From Triops longicaudatus (taxonomy: Eukaryota; Arthropoda; Branchiopoda; Notostraca; Triopsidae), in NCBI GenBank assembly GCA_022885665.1, contig JAGQDJ010000164.1, positions 98,093 through 162,092 on the forward strand: 64,000 nt of DNA, read 5' to 3'. Below the pieces are notes generated by a model. That model was not told where the DNA came from, did no database searches, and saw only the letters and a list, made by a program, of their open reading frames with translations. The stretch's first letter is position 1, and each line of letters opens with the position of its first letter. The translations under genes and the position numbers were made by a program. Shown here piece by piece: positions 48,105 through 62,700 of the stretch.

Positions 48105-51100
48105 ACGCCGGTGCAACGCAAACTACTCCCCTGAGTCAGCCCTGTGGTCCTAATTCCGAAAAGGGAATACTGCTGCCCTTTCTTTATCTACGGTAAGTCT
48201 TAATTTACCAGATCTTCATTTTTCTGTTTGAAGAATTTAATTTGTCGGTTATCGGTGCATCTATTTGTGTGCTATTGTCTATGGGTTTTGTATTCTCATC
48301 AGTCTGGCTTTCCGTATTTAATAACTTGTTACTTCACGAAAACCATATTTTTTGCCATTCTAATAGTCTAGCCACAGAAGAAAGGTTAAAAATTTCGTAG
48401 AAATATTCCTATGCATTCATTAGTTATAAAGTCGAAGTCACGTAGGAGGCTCTTCGGCTTTCTCTAAAGGACCGTGAAAAATCTCAGTTTACGGCCTTGA
48501 TGAAGCTATATACATTTTTCTCCACTTTCGCTGCCCCTTGATCCGTTTAAAGCCCCACCTATACTCACGCGGATTGCAAGAAGAGCTTTTTAGGTTGTAT
48601 AGATCTCACATACACTCATGTGGGGTTACGGTGCTCATACAAGTCCCAAGTAAGAAGTGTCTGGTGGTGTGGAAATGAGTGACAGCCGCCAAATGGTTTA
48701 ACGTTGGACGTAAACTTGGATTCTCGTCCATTGACCAGTTTTTACGTGGGCGGGAAGCAAGGCAAGTCAGTAATCTGAAGTTTTTTCTTTTGGTGGGTTA
48801 ATCCCAGATGAGGATAAAATCCAGAAGGGGAGAGAAAGAAAATGACATCTTGCCACCTTGCTACCAAGGGAAATAATTCCCGAAGGCGAAGGTTCTTACG
48901 TGTGCGTTGGAAGATACAGTGCAAGAGGGTTTTCGTTTGATGGGAAAGAAAACTTGAGTTGACACTTCGTATTGTATGATTAATGAAATTACAACCAGCA
49001 ATTCAGTTGATGTGTCGGTAATCCTTCGACACTTCACGGGACTTACATGAGCTAAATACAGTGTCAGCGTCCACCTTCGCCATTGCTTAATTTTTCATTG
49101 TTGGTGCACTGTTCCTCGATCTTCAGTACCCTAGTTTCTCTATTAGTAATGGCACAGCTTCATACGTTAGCTATCGACGATTTATTAAAAGGTTATTAAT
49201 AATGCAAGCGAAGAGTGGAAAGCTATGTGCCATAAACGTCAAGTTGCATGAGCAATTGGCGCAAAGGGTAAAAGAAATAATAAGGGGAGCGATTAAGTAT
49301 GAAATCAAATACCCGAGAAATGGTATACTTGCTGCGAAAACCATTCAAAGGTCAGAGTTCATTGCAGCGATTCTTTTTTGCAGCACTCCCGAGACGTCGC
49401 TACATGAGTAAATCTACTTTTGTCTTCACTCCCTGCTCTTTGTGGAGTAGCGAGACAAGCACAAAACCGTCTGCTCTCCATTCCTGTCTTACCCAGATAT
49501 TATTGAAGATACTGAATTTAAAGGAAACCCACTTTTCTAATCTCATGACTGAGACTTCAGATGTGAAAAATTCTTGCGAGTTGAAAATCAAATTTACCGA
49601 CTAATAAAATCGCTAAGTGAATGAAATGCAAAGGTATGAAGAGAGTTGTGGTAGAATAATGCGATATGACCTGAACACTTTCTACGGCTGATTTGACTTC
49701 AACTGCAGTTACTTCTAGAGATTGTAGGAACTTGCCAGAAAATCAGAACGGTTTACCGATTTGGTCAAAACACATGATCCAGAACACTGGTGATCAGGAT
49801 CGAGAAATTTGCGCTTAACTTTACGTAAAGGAACGAAGAAAGTCATCGCCCATCAAATCAGTTGACCAGGTAAACCTTGGACCAACCAAAACCTTCACGC
49901 GCCAATCAGACGTCTATTTATCAGTCGCTTAGGCGTCAAGCTTTCGACCAGATCTGCCATCGTGGCGAAGATGAGAACCCATGGGGTGTAAATTTGCCTT
50001 TGCACAGGTCCATGACAGACACTCAGAGCAACAGTGATGACTGGCTATCTTCCGATAAGAAACCAAAAATTATGTTGTGTAGGGGCCTTTCATTGGATCT
50101 CCCTGCTTGAAATCAGAAATTTCGCTGTACTTTATCTAGTTTTTTTTTTTTCACCAGGCTTGCAGGCTTTCACTCTCTGTAAGAACCCATCTTCTACCAA
50201 TTGCATAATAATGATTCGCAGTCAAATCAAGCGAATAAATTCAGGAGTGCACAGCACAATGCAGTAGTTTATTTTTGACAATGCATCTCCGCCAAGATCG
50301 AGCGACGTGAAAAAAGTGTAAGACAAGCCCAAGACCGATGACCATATGAACATCAAATTGCTATCCGTAACCCACCACTTGCGCAGAACTTTTACCAACC
50401 ATTTGAAACGACTCTGGAAGCGGAAACATTGTTTGCACAATACCTGGACACAGTCGCCGGGCTCGATCACGCTTCCGTGGCTTTGCGACGTAAGAGCTAT
50501 TGCTACTGAGCAACGATTACTGTGTGAGTGAGATAAATGTGCCTACAAGAAGGTAATCTTGACCCGCCTTATTGGAGGTGAGCAACAGGCAATCTCTGTG
50601 AATCCTCGCACTATAGAACAGCGATATTTGTGCCACAAGTTATAAAACTCATTGTTGCACACCTGCCTTGCCGACCAGCTGTTATGCAATGCATGTACAA
50701 CATGCGTAAAAATATTTTACATATAAAGACTGCTTCTGTAAAGAAATCTGGGGAGGTGCCAAACTAAGTTATGTGCCAAGTTAGAGTGTTTGCTATATAG
50801 TTTTTTATGTATTCATTATTATTTTTTAAGTCTGATTCATTTGCACACAATCAGGGCGACTGGGCCAAATAATTTTTTCCCCTGAAAATGATCCGCGGTA
50901 GCAAAAAGGTTGGGAACCAATGCTGCGCATAGATAGGGGCCCGTGGCAGTTCTGTATCCAGGGGCCTACAATGGTCTTGAGACGTCGGTGTTTAAGTATG
51001 CACTTCTAACACTTTTTAATGAGATGAGTTGAGAATTACTATCAGTAGTCACTACGATGTCTCACAATCTTTTACAGTTAAGAGTTGTGACACTTGAACA

Positions 51101-52133
51101 TTCGAGCATTGCACGGAGCTTTCACGGAGACACATTCCTTGTCGTAACTTGGGTTTGAACTATATATTCGAGGCAAAACTAATCGATGGATTTTATTCTT
51201 TTGCAATTTCTTAGCCCCAAAACTATGGAAACCTAAACCATTTTTTTTTTTGAAAATTCAGAACATTCCAAATAGCAGAAAGTGTTATTCTCCTTTGAGC
51301 TAATGTTACCACTGTTTCAGGTGGGAGTTAAGTTTTGATGACTTTGGCAACCACACCAAATCGTAGTGATGGAAACCAGCCTACTAACAGTCTTCCGTAA
51401 AAGGGGACTTTTCTTCCTGTTTTATTCGGAATTCTGTTTTGTGAATGCTAGTAGATTCCATGGGACTTCTAAAAAATGGTACAAGCAGTCCAGGCCTAAG
51501 CTAGTATGCTCTCCACGGCACGTACCCCATCCGTCGTGAAACATTGATATGACAAAACCCAAAACTTTGTATGGTCGGTTTGCTCTCTACCAACCGTGCA
51601 ACAAGCGTATTCGTCAACGAAAACAATCCAAACATACAGTTCTGTGTTAACTACGCGTCACTTACCTGAGCCGTATCACATGCCATCTTCTCCAGAAAAG
51701 TGACACTTAAAAGGCAACTTCGCCTGATTGACCTCTGTGACTTGCTCGTATTGCTTTTTTCTCTCGTTTTTACTCACATTGCAAATGTAATATGCATTGC
51801 AACATAGTGTCGTGGCAAGTGATATCACATGGCTCGTAAAACGTCACACAAACAAGCCGCAGCGTCAGACTTCGAGGGAAAAAAGCGCGTTCTCTTAAAA
51901 TACAGTATGTGAGTGTTAAGAGTGGTAATTAAGCCGGTTAGTGGTGCAGTTTGCCACAAAAACTAATTATACGGTCGAAACTAATAGCCCAGGTCTTATG
52001 CTTTCTTAAATTAATTTTCCAACTATATACATTTTAAATTAATTTATATTTTAAACTTTTCAGAATGTGTGCCCATAATCCCCGAGAATTATTTCGTCCT
52101 TCCTATTCTAAATTTCACATGGATTTCAAGTAG
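48105..52133 (+). CDS. Candidate terminal exon pair of an unidentified gene
   Basis: Segment 48105-48192 sits between CCATTTTGTAG and GTAAGT and is open in one frame (including GPNSEKGILLPFLYL). It joins in phase to 52064-52133 (after ACTTTTCAG), which is open for 22 further codons to a TAG stop (NPRELFRPSYSKFHMDFK). The splice borders are good and the phase fits, but the total is short, the intron is 3.9 kb and no upstream exon or family was recognised. It may be chance. Confidence 0.2.
50878..50925 (-). mobile_element. hAT-type transposon terminus
   Basis: Read on the - strand, the segment starts CAGCATTGGTTCCCAACC, then TTTTTGC and GCGGATCATTTTCAGG. This closely follows the usual end of hAT-family non-autonomous elements (CAG..GGTTCCCAACCTTTTT). 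The partner end was not found, and no intact transposase frame is visible upstream between 49.8 and 50.8 kb. Confidence 0.45.
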
Positions 52134-55100
52134 TATCAACATAAATATGCGTAAACGAGGGAAATGGATTGATTTGTTAAAGTTAAATCTCACGAGTGCA
52201 TAATTTGGGGATAGCCTGGAACTTGTTTTGTCCGAATCTGGCGACATTTGCGCAGAAAAGAGTTCCCCAAAGAAGAGTGCAACTCCTGAGGTTTATTTAT
52301 CAGTGAATTTGGCAATCAAGCGTTGCATTGGAGGCTCAACGAATCGACCACTTGACACTTTGAATCGAGCCAAAGCCAGGTTGGGTTCAAGCCAGTCGTA
52401 TGTCGGTTGGGTTCCAGGCAAGCCGGACGAAAGGCATGTTATAGGCTTACTAAACGTGCAACTGTGGCTGAACCTACCTTGTGTATATTATGATCCGGTT
52501 CCAGTAGGCTTCATAGGAAAAATAATCAGTTTGCAGCCTTTAAATAATTAGTGACGTAAAATTCAGTATTTTTCCCCTTTGAGATTTCCTATTTGTCTTC
52601 TAATTGTCTTCTGTATAATGTATATATTTGTTATTGTTTTAATTGTTACATCAACAACTATTAAAGTGAAACAATGTACGGCAATGAGCAAAGCTCACGC
52701 CGATGAAAGAAACAAAAAAAATTCTTCTATATGTCTTCTGCTGGCTACTTTTGCTTTCAATAAACGTAATGGTTCTTTGCGGATTTGGCTGCTACTTGAA
52801 ATTGGAGTTTTCAGATATTATGGTGTGGTCATTTATCCATCGCGCTTTAGATTACCGTGTAAAAATGCTCAATTCTTATTGTCAATTTTATTTTTGTTAC
52901 ACGTCAACACACGGCAATAAGATCTTGATCCAGCAAAGCTTCAAACCCAGTCTCCGTGTTCAAACCTGTCCCGGTACGAGCCGCCACCGGGTCTTGGGTT
53001 GGCTTGTTTGGATCTGGCAGAACTCTACATGCATCCAAATGAGAGTCTTCGTGTCGTCGGCCAACGTACGACTTTCGCTCGTTCGGTCTTATTTACCAGG
53101 ACAAGATCGCCTTTCGTTGTGACAACACTCTGTAATTGGACAAGCGCTCAAAATTTGGGGAGCTACTCGTAGTTCAGTGCAAGGTCTTTTCACTTCCTTG
53201 CGATGACTTCCAACTTTCGTCCTTTTTTAAGTTGATAGTATATTGAATCTTACTCTTTTATCGTCCTTACTGGCTTATATTTTCTGAAGTTTTGCTGAGG
53301 GCCGAAAATTTATCTCCAGTGGTGAACTATACTTGGTGCTGGGAAATTTAAATTTACCTTCTCTTTCAGTACTTAACGTTTTGTAATTCTTTGTCTGCTT
53401 TTAATGCAATAATATTTATTGAATTTTCGATAGTTCTTTTTTTACATTAATAGGCAGATACGAGAAAATTATTTTTTTCTTCTCAAAGGAATAGTACTTT
53501 TGCAAAGACCTTCCAGTTTTGCACCTACTCCACTTATGTTCACACTCCCCCTTTTTGAGAGAGGCGGGAGTTTATACGATACCCTTCTTTTTCACTTCTA
53601 AAGGAAGAAAAAGTGAACGTTTCTGTAGCGTTTCGGTGTTCGAAAAGTGGAACAGAGGAGAGGAGAGAAGAGCGTGATAGCTGCGCTAAAAAGAGCGAAG
53701 ACCTTTTCATGAAAAGAAAATTGCCGTTGTGAAGTTAGTTTTTCAAAAAGGGCACGTATAAACTACATTTGTGAAGGAAAAGGCGAATAGTGTAAGGTAA
53801 GAGACTGAGATAGAGCATGCCTGCGAGCGTTGGCTTGATTCCTACGTTTGATTGAATTTTCTCTTCCAAGGGCCTTAAAAGAGGAGAGGTTTATTCTTTT
53901 GGGGTGAAGAGAAGGGAGAAGTGACAAGCAACGGGACAAGGAAAAACTAAAATTTAAAAGGAAAGTTTGTAAAGCTCCCGTTACTTAAACGTCACTTCGA
54001 ACTTTATAGTTGGCGACGTATTCAGTACAAGCTACAATTTTGATAGGAAGAGAAGTTTCTAGTCAATCTTTCAAATCTCTCTCGAAGGAACGAAAAAGGG
54101 TGTAGCAGATCATCGAGCGACGTTTCAACTTGCCGCGAGATCTTACGAATAAAATATTTTCGATTTATGCCAAAAATGAACAAGAAACTTTCGGGAAAAT
54201 AGCACTCGTACAATGCGATTTAATCAAGTATGAGATAAAAACTTGCGTCCTTTGATGTGGTGGGTATAACGCTGGTTTCTTTGCGTAAGAAATAATATTT
54301 TGCCGTTGCAGGACACATTCATACGAAATTATTCTTAAATATTCTATTTAATACACTAATATGAGTGAAACTTTGATATTTAATTTTGAAAGCTTTGCAT
54401 TTACAACGAATGTATTTCAGTACAAATGCTGAATTCCAGTATTAATACTAATTATAGATAGTAACAATGATAGTAATTAAAGCCCAGTATATTGCGGTAT
54501 TGTTGCTACTAGATATGATAATTATATTCTTCAATTAGCATTAAACGCGCAAAATGTAGTAGCAAAACTGTTTAAGATCTCTGTTTACCGTTTCCATCAT
54601 ATAGGTGAATAGCATGGCGATTTTTTCGGGAACGATTACTCAAAGTGCGTCACACATTTGCAAAAAGGATTGCAACAGTAAACATATTTCGAAGTTATTA
54701 ACCATGATTTCATGTTTAAGAACGTTCTAAAACCTTGTTATAAACTAGCTGCAATTCTGAACATTTTTGTCCTTTCATAAAATAAAAAATCAACTTCGAT
54801 CTATCACGGATCACTCGTAAACAGTAGAAAAAATTAGCGCAAAAATATGTATAACTTGTTGATTTTGTCAAAATAGTTTGACTCGTGTCAAAAGTTGTGC
54901 GCTTTTTTTCATACAAATGATGCGTGATCGGCCGAATTTCGATTTTTTTCTGTTAAAAACTTCCCTAACCCGAGCGAATTTATAAAAACATTTTATAAAA
55001 TAAATTTTCAGTCATACATGTTTTGCAGACCGTAGCATAAATTCACTGTCACAAAAGTTTTTAAAGATGAGTTCCCTTTGAGAAATCGTTCCCGAAATAT

Positions 55101-57547
55101 CCCCATGGTATTTGTCCTTAAGATGGGAGCGAGTATACAGTGGCCTTAAAGGGTGCTTTTCTGTGATTCCTCTAATACTTTTTTCTCGTGTAAAATACGT
55201 TTGTTTACCTCTCTTGTCAACATAAGCAGTTTATGTAGTGATTTTCACTTAGTAATACTTATTGAAAGTTCTTATATTTTTTTCCCGGAAATTTTACACC
55301 AGTATTTAATCGGATATTAACGAACAGTTCACCATTTAGCACTTGATTCTTACGACAATTTCCTAAGTTGTCCTTAAATTTTATCCGCGTGAGATGGTAA
55401 CCCTATGCCAACTCCTGAGATGAAAGTTTGCGTGTAACTGAAATAAGATTCCTTTCCTGGGACAACTCGAAACAGCAGTTCAGTGGTCATTGTTTGAACA
55501 ACCAACCGTAGCGCAAGCAAAAGCTGTAAAAAGTTTGAGAAGGGGAAATATTAAAAATAAATAAAAAATAATACAGAAATATAAACACACATAAGTATAA
55601 TGAAGATCGTATCCTAGAAGGCACTAACTAGTACAGTCTTGTGCACCCTTGCATCAACATTGCATTTGTCTCGTGTAGCTTCTGATAAGAATATATTGTT
55701 AACAATTCCGAATTTTATTAATGGAGCTCATGTGACGCGCTTACTACGCCATTCACATTTCCGCCGTAAAAAGAATATTCTGTACTATAAGAAACAGAGC
55801 ACATTATACAGGAACTGTTAGAGGTCTAATTAAGCCTCCTATGGCTCACTGCACATCATAAGAGCCTCCGAACGAGCTTGCCCCACATCCCTCAACCCGA
55901 CTTAACCCGTAGTCGTTTAATTTCCCAAGGAAGAAGTCAAAGCAATCCTACAAATCTGTTAAATTCTTCAGCAAATGCCATGTCCTAATCGGCTACTGAA
56001 GGCTTAGCTTCTTCCGCTCCTGAGAAGTGTCTTTTTCTTTTGCGTTATTGATATTGTCAGTAATTCCGCAATGTGTATCAGTGTATGAAGCTGTGATTTC
56101 TACGAGATCGCATTGTAGCTGAAATGACATGATTTTTTCCTTGCATTGCCTCAGCGTCGGTATAGGCTTTAAAGAAGGGTGTTGGTAAAGCCCCAGGCGG
56201 ATATTCATTTGACTGTAAATGCTGTAATTTTGCACAGATAAGGTTTGAAAATTTAAAAAAAAAATGCTTCAAAGCTTGGGAGACCAATTGTCATCCGCAA
56301 AGAAAGTGAGGTAGTAAAAGACTTCTTAAGAAAGAAACAGTGGATTTTAAACTCCTTGTCTTCTTTCGACATTTTTTTCTGGCTTTTAATCTCGCTTGTC
56401 TCGTACTTGTCCAGCATCACGCGTAGGAAACGACGTTTTCATCGTAAGTCTAGCAGTTGTAATGTTCAGGGGTTCAGCTGCATCCTTCAATGCTATTAAG
56501 TACGTCTTAAGAGCCAGACCAACAAGATCCTCGTCCTTACTACGCGAGCGACTTACGTCCCCATGGAGTCATCGTCCTTCAAACGATCTCCTTCACCATC
56601 GGCTCCGTACCCCCTAACCGCCCAACACCGGCTTCTGTGATAGTGGCTTCTCGAACGCCTTTAGGCATTCACACTCCGTAAAAAAAAAGCCCGTGTACAC
56701 TTAAACTGTGAGTGGAAACAGGCACTACTATTCATCACGAAACATTTTCCATCTAATCGACGTCGCAACTTCCCCTAGAGGTGACTGCGGAATTTAGTTT
56801 CACCCCAATAATGGGTACAATATAAATGGTGTGACCTCCTTTAAATCGGTGATGATCTTGAATACCAAACGCATCACTTTGTAGCTTTGTTAAAAAAAAT
56901 TACCCGGTATATTGCTCCTCCCCTTTCAGTGCTTTAGGTCGTCACCAGGACAATCCCCGTAGCATTTTTTTCCCTCCCGGCTGTTTCGTACCTCTTTTAG
57001 CTCAACAAACGCCTGAGGTTATAAAAGCCCGAAAGTAAAAGTGATCCTTTGGGAATCGTTGCCCGGGAGGTGTAAAGAGGAGGAAGGAAAAAACTTCCCC
57101 TTTCACTGAAGCATCAGGTTAAAGTAATCTTGTGGGTTGGTTGCTCGGTGAGAAAAGCGATAAACAGTTACCGAAGGAGATCTGAGGAGAATGTGGAGCT
57201 GATAAGGAGCCTATATTACATTGGGACCAAACATTCCGTTCTGCAAGAAGAGATAAAGCAGGGAAGCGTGGAGCGTTTTGTGAAGACTGAAGAAGATATT
57301 AGAAGGGTGGGCTGGGGTATGAAAAGGTGGGCTTGGAATGACGGGTTTACAATGAAGATGGTATTGAAAGTGGCAGACCAACACACAATCCGAATGATTA
57401 TTTACTAGTCGTTCGTTTACTCATCAAGTTCATGTCAGCGCCCTCTTTTGGACCTCGTCTTCCTGATTTTTTTCCCGGAAAGCATTCCCTTTCCTTGTGG
57501 AACGAAATTATCGCCCCTGTTAGGTAATTAAGGTCTAATAACTAGTG

Positions 57548-57571
57548 TAGCATAGGAAACAACCTATGCTA
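57548..57571. repeat. Perfect 9-bp hairpin with 6-base loop
   Basis: TAGCATAGG and CCTATGCTA are exact reverse complements separated by AAACAA. No gene ends nearby, so no role is assigned. Confidence 0.6.
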
Positions 57572-59683
57572 ATACCATCTGTATACTAATACCGGATGAA
57601 AATTAGAAAAAGGCCTTTTTTGTATAATAAAAACTCCTTATTGTGACGGCCATTCGTATTTCAATAGTCAGCCCAGATTAATTGTAAAAGCTTTTTTTAA
57701 TGTATAGTAAAATATTGCCATAACATGCCTTGTAAAATACGATAAATTTGTTCGGTACATTCGTTCGGTATGTCTATTTCTAAAGCTTTCTTTGCTCCGC
57801 GCTACATTTAAATAATGTTGGCCGGAATCTTTTGGCAATATTCGTTGTAGCGTTCGATACGTTTACTTGATAAACTTTACGGACTTTGGTATAGTTTTTT
57901 TTTTTTTTTTTTTTTTAATACTGTAGTTGTCTATATAGCGTAGTAAGTAAATAGAGAAAACCTACTTTTGCCTACTGAGATCATCACTTGCCCACTGGGT
58001 TGTACTGTCACCTTTTCAACATATTTTTTTTCTTGAAGCTCCGACATTTTCAAAATCTTGTGATAAAACGTCCCATAAACAGCAGATTTACGACTGCTGT
58101 GCGAAAGTTTTCGAAATATGTATCACTCATAAAATTAAATACTGCGCCTAACGCTTTCGGTTTACTGCCCAGGCTGAAGACTGCTAATCTAGATCCAACC
58201 CTTGCTGTACCATACATCCCTAATATCTGCCAATACATCTCTTCTAAAATAGATAGTAAAAATATTCATCGCACCTTTGGTCCGCGAGATCAAGGAAGCG
58301 CTGTGTTTAGGTATAGTATTGTTGTTATTGTTCTGAAACCATGCATAGGATTTTGCGGAGGCATCAACAAAGGGTTATCTAAGGGATTTCCGTTTTGCTA
58401 ACTTGCCTTCCCTTTACCCACAAAAAAGGGCAAACTTCACGGGAGCTTTCGAAGCTATTACTCCATCACGTAAATCCCTCGAACGAAGGGCCAGAAGTCT
58501 GTTGTGGAATTCTTCCCTGCAGCGAGGAAAGCCAATATTGCAAAGCCCCCCTGAAATTCCCCTCACAGAACAGCTTTTTCTCTCAGAAAGGGTGTGGCGA
58601 CCGAAAGAAGAAGTCAAAGGGGGAGTTTATACACAAAATGAACACACACATACACGGGGTGCCCCTTTTCTTTCCGCGGAGTTGGGCTTTTGGAGTACGA
58701 GACCAAGAGAGAGAGAGAGGAAGGAGCTTAATTTGGAAGACCCAGGGAGACTCTCGGAGGCATTTGAGAACCTAAAGGCAATACATTACTGTGGAGACCG
58801 AAGAAGGGTGGTTGGCGTAGGAGTGGGAGACCGCCAGGGAGAAGAACAAACGCAGAAGCAGGAAGACATTGAAGCTCGGAAACTTGGAAATTAGTTGAAA
58901 AGCAGTCCCAGATGAAAACGACGAGAGAAAAATGTTTCTAACAATGCTGCAAAGTAGTGAAACAATATAAATTAGGTGTTCTCGCTAGCGTTTGTCGAGA
59001 AGTTTCGTTGGAAGAAGTTTTCTAAAATTTTAGTGCATTAATTAAAACGCGTGGTAGGCCTAACGAACCAGCACCTGAAAATTGCACGATTCTAGACGTT
59101 GAGCGGGAAGAAAGGGGGAGTTAATTTCGTCAGTTAAAGAGGCCCCAGAGAATACTATGCTGTGCTCAAAGAATTCCACGAAAGCTTTCATTAATACTGT
59201 GCTAGTACGCTCACTTCTCAGTCAATGACAAAATCGCGTAGCAATAATCTTAATAACAGCTTTCAGGCAATCATTTTGTAAGGTCTGTTAGCCGAATGTA
59301 GTCTACGGCCCAATAATGCACTATTCATAGTCAGGGAGAGTTTTCTACGATGAAGTTATCTTTTTTTTTTTCGTCACAGAAGGAATAAGCGTGTTATTCT
59401 TTTGTTTCTTATCACTGAAAGTTCGTAGTGGTGTATGTCATAAATTGTACTTCGATTGTTGTATGTGGAGTGCGCTGTTAGTAAATGTTTCAAAATCACT
59501 TGCGTTTAAGTGAAAAAAGTAATTGTCATTCCTGTGGGATGTGCGCCCGATATCGGCGGTAAAACATGGAGTATGGTAGTTTTGCTAAACTTTTATATCC
59601 GTTCATTTACTGTTTGAGTTTTTTCTGTATTTTTATTATGCTATGATTTCATTATTGCTCTAAATTTCTTGTGGAAAAAAATA

Positions 59684-59795
59684 GTTTTGTATGCTATTTT
59701 TTGGGGTATTTGAGGTTTGTCCTATATTTCCCGTTATAAAATAAAAATTTCGGAAAGGGGGGGGTCGACCCTCTAACTCCCACGGGTACGGCCTT
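59684..59795 (+). repeat. Dispersed repeat, copy 2
   Basis: This copy runs from GTTTTGTATGC through GTATTTGAGGTTTGTCCTA to ACGGGTACGGCCTT and parallels the copy at 37819-37927 in order and orientation. It includes an internal run of eight G where copy 1 differs. Confidence 0.6.
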
Positions 59796-62700
59796 ACATG
59801 TGTTTACTGAAATAAAGTGGGCTGGACAAGAAAACCTTTTCTTTCAAATTTAGTCTTGCAGTACTCCCTAATGAATTAGTCCCCACCTAGGCTTGTTGAA
59901 CGGCGAAAAATAGGCCCAAGAGATCACGTGAAGGTCGTGGGCACAAAACCTTATGACCTCGGTGGGAACCGGTCCTTAGTGGGACAGCTACCATAGAATC
60001 AGGACGTCATATTTAAGCTCCTTATCCTCCTACACCTTATCTTCATTATATAATGCGTTGTTTTTATTCGTCTGAAACGTAATTTTGGTCTTTTGGAACA
60101 TAAGGGTCGTGTCAAGTAATTTAGCATAAGACGGATTTTCTTGTCAGCATTAATTAATTAAATTTACAGTCTGATCTTGTATGGGGTGTTTAACTTATTT
60201 TAACTGCAAAACCCCGTTAATATTACAAAAAGTATTAATGTTAAGAATTTAGCAAATGTGTTATAATGACGCACAATTATTTCCCCATCAAACTGATGAT
60301 TTTATAACTGTTAATACTTAAATTAAAAAATGTAGTAATTCAGTTCTTCAAGTGATTGGGTGCTGAATAGGGGCCTACTAGGTCCGGATCCGAACCTGGG
60401 AATGTTAGTTGGACAGTTCTATTGTATGGTAACCTTATAGTTATTGTAAAGGTGAGCCCTGCAGCGAAGCCTGGTTAATATAGAATTTCTGTTGGACTTA
60501 AATTTTACTCCGGTTAGTGTGTAAATATAGATGTGACATTAAGGCAATGAAAGGAATGGGAGCGTTTGGTTTCGGAAAGTCAAAGACTTTTTAAGGGACA
60601 GATCGTTGTTTTCCGGTACGGGTTTCTTACATAAGGACACCGGATTCAAGAGATTTACTCTTGAGATTTTTGTTGTTGGAAGTACAGTTTTACGGAGTAT
60701 GATCCATTTCGAGTGATAGGAGGGGAAGTTTAAAAATCGGTCCGTGAGGATTTTGAGGTCGGCCTGTGAAGCAGTCATCCTTGCACACTGCTGACTGCAA
60801 TAGGATAAGGAACTATTATTGAACGTTTCCGATATGGTTCTTGAACATTTTCATGGGACCTTTAGAAGGAACGCATTCCATTTTCTTGCCTCTTCCCCGG
60901 ATAGTTGATTCGGAGCCATTCCTTTTCCCGTAGTCCGATCCTCACTCGGCAACACTCCAAAAGATATCCGAATTTTGTTGCGATGAGACTAGTATTAGAA
61001 TACCCGTCGCTTGCGAAACTGCACTATTTATTGCCTTTTGTCCATTGGAAAGTTCGTAAGCCGACCATGCCCTAGATTACACATTAAGTACACTCCTTTC
61101 TAAAATAAACTCGTTATGTGTCACGTTCGGCTAAAATTCTGTTTCGTTAGTGTCAACTTGACATTGCCGAGTAGAGATTTCAGTCTATGGAGGCTACTGC
61201 TCTTATTAATGACCTATGTTCTCATTCCCATAGAAACTGTTTCCTTAAATTATTTGATAAAAATAACATGCATTTTTTATTTTTGTTAAAAGTGACGCTG
61301 ATAAATAGCCTCGTTTCCCGACTTTTTACACAGAAGCATGTCGGAAACACTGAATTCGGTAATTTAGCGGGTCATCCAGACAGATATGGGACAAGATAGT
61401 GTGCGGACTGATATGGTCTTTATTTTACATTTTCTGTGAAAACAAACCTCTAGCCCATCACTATATTCGTGATGTGCTGACTATCAAATTAGGTATTTTA
61501 CACTTCAAGAAGACTAGAAATAAAAGTAAATGACAGTGGAAATTGTAATCACTTTCAACTGTACAGAATGAGAGATACAGGTCTGTTTTTTCAAAAAGTA
61601 CATCCTCCTGGAAGATAATTTTTGAATCCTTGTTGAGCTTTCAAAGGTGTGTTCTTTGGCTCACGCTGTATACGAAAAACATATTGACACTATTTTCTGG
61701 TACTAAATGTAAATGTGACAATGAAAACCCGAAGACCCGTTTCTTATGAGAAGAGCCGCAAAGTTAGTTTTTATTTGTTTTCTCACGTGCACCTTCATTC
61801 TTTTTCGACGAAACCTCGCCCATGTGAACTTCATCATGTTCGATATAAGTACCTGGTTTTCTCCATTTCAAAGACGTTCGTGCTTCGTTAGTTATGATTT
61901 TTGTACGGGTTGTCCGACGTATGAAATGCCCTGTTTATATACAATCGTCCAGGATTTTCTAGTCTCGCATAAGAAAAGTTCAACCAAAATTTAAGAAAAT
62001 TTGCTTTCTGAATCTGTGCTGGCATCACCACTTTCGTGAATGATATCTTATTTTTATTTTGTTTCTACTCGCGTTTTCCAAAACTTACTTTTAGGACCGT
62101 TTTGACCGTTCTCTTTCATAGATTTCTTTCCGTTTTAAGTTACCCTCCTAGTAAGCAAACAAGTTTTATTTCTTCAAGGACTTCTTATCGATTTTAGATG
62201 TTAAGCTTTCATTTCTGCACGAGTCAGCAATATTTAATTTGTTTCCTTACATTTGGAGTCTTTTCAACATGAACCCAGATCTTTACAAGTGTGTATTTAG
62301 TGCCAAAACTTGTCAGTATTTATAGCAGGTTCTATTGGCTAACAAAAGCTGAGAAGCGGACGAAGTAAGAGGAAAAAAAGAAAATGCAAATTGAGAAAAA
62401 AGTAAAGTTTTGCTTTAAACAAAAAAAGGCCTTTAAAAGCGACAATGATGGGTTTCCATAATAACATAAAGAAGCGGAGAGAACCTCCAAAGCCTCGCAA
62501 CTTGCTCTTTAGACAGTAAGGAGGAAAGAGAGAGGGGAAGGAGGAGCTACTTATGTATGCATTTATCATTTAGTGCAGGCTTTTGGGAGGCTATACATCA
62601 CCTACAAAACAAGCCTGGTGTTTGTTGACTATTTGTACAGTGCTTTGCTATGGCATTTCTCCCTCCTGCTCGTCTTGCAGAGTAGGAGCAGACCGAAAAA

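Noticed and set aside
52579..53122. Hydrophobic frames containing FCWLLLLSINV, considered as a GPCR sixth helix
   Set aside because: The F-x-x-C-W-x-P spacing is wrong, there is no proline, and no seventh helix with NPxxY was found.
57988..58401. 137-codon open frame on the + strand
   Set aside because: No family match by eye, the start lies in T-rich sequence, and the opposite strand is also partly open; it is insufficient for a gene call.
58403..58894. 163-codon open frame on the + strand
   Set aside because: It overlaps another open frame of similar length, is rich in simple Arg/Glu/His repeats, and has no start context, splice structure or recognisable domain.
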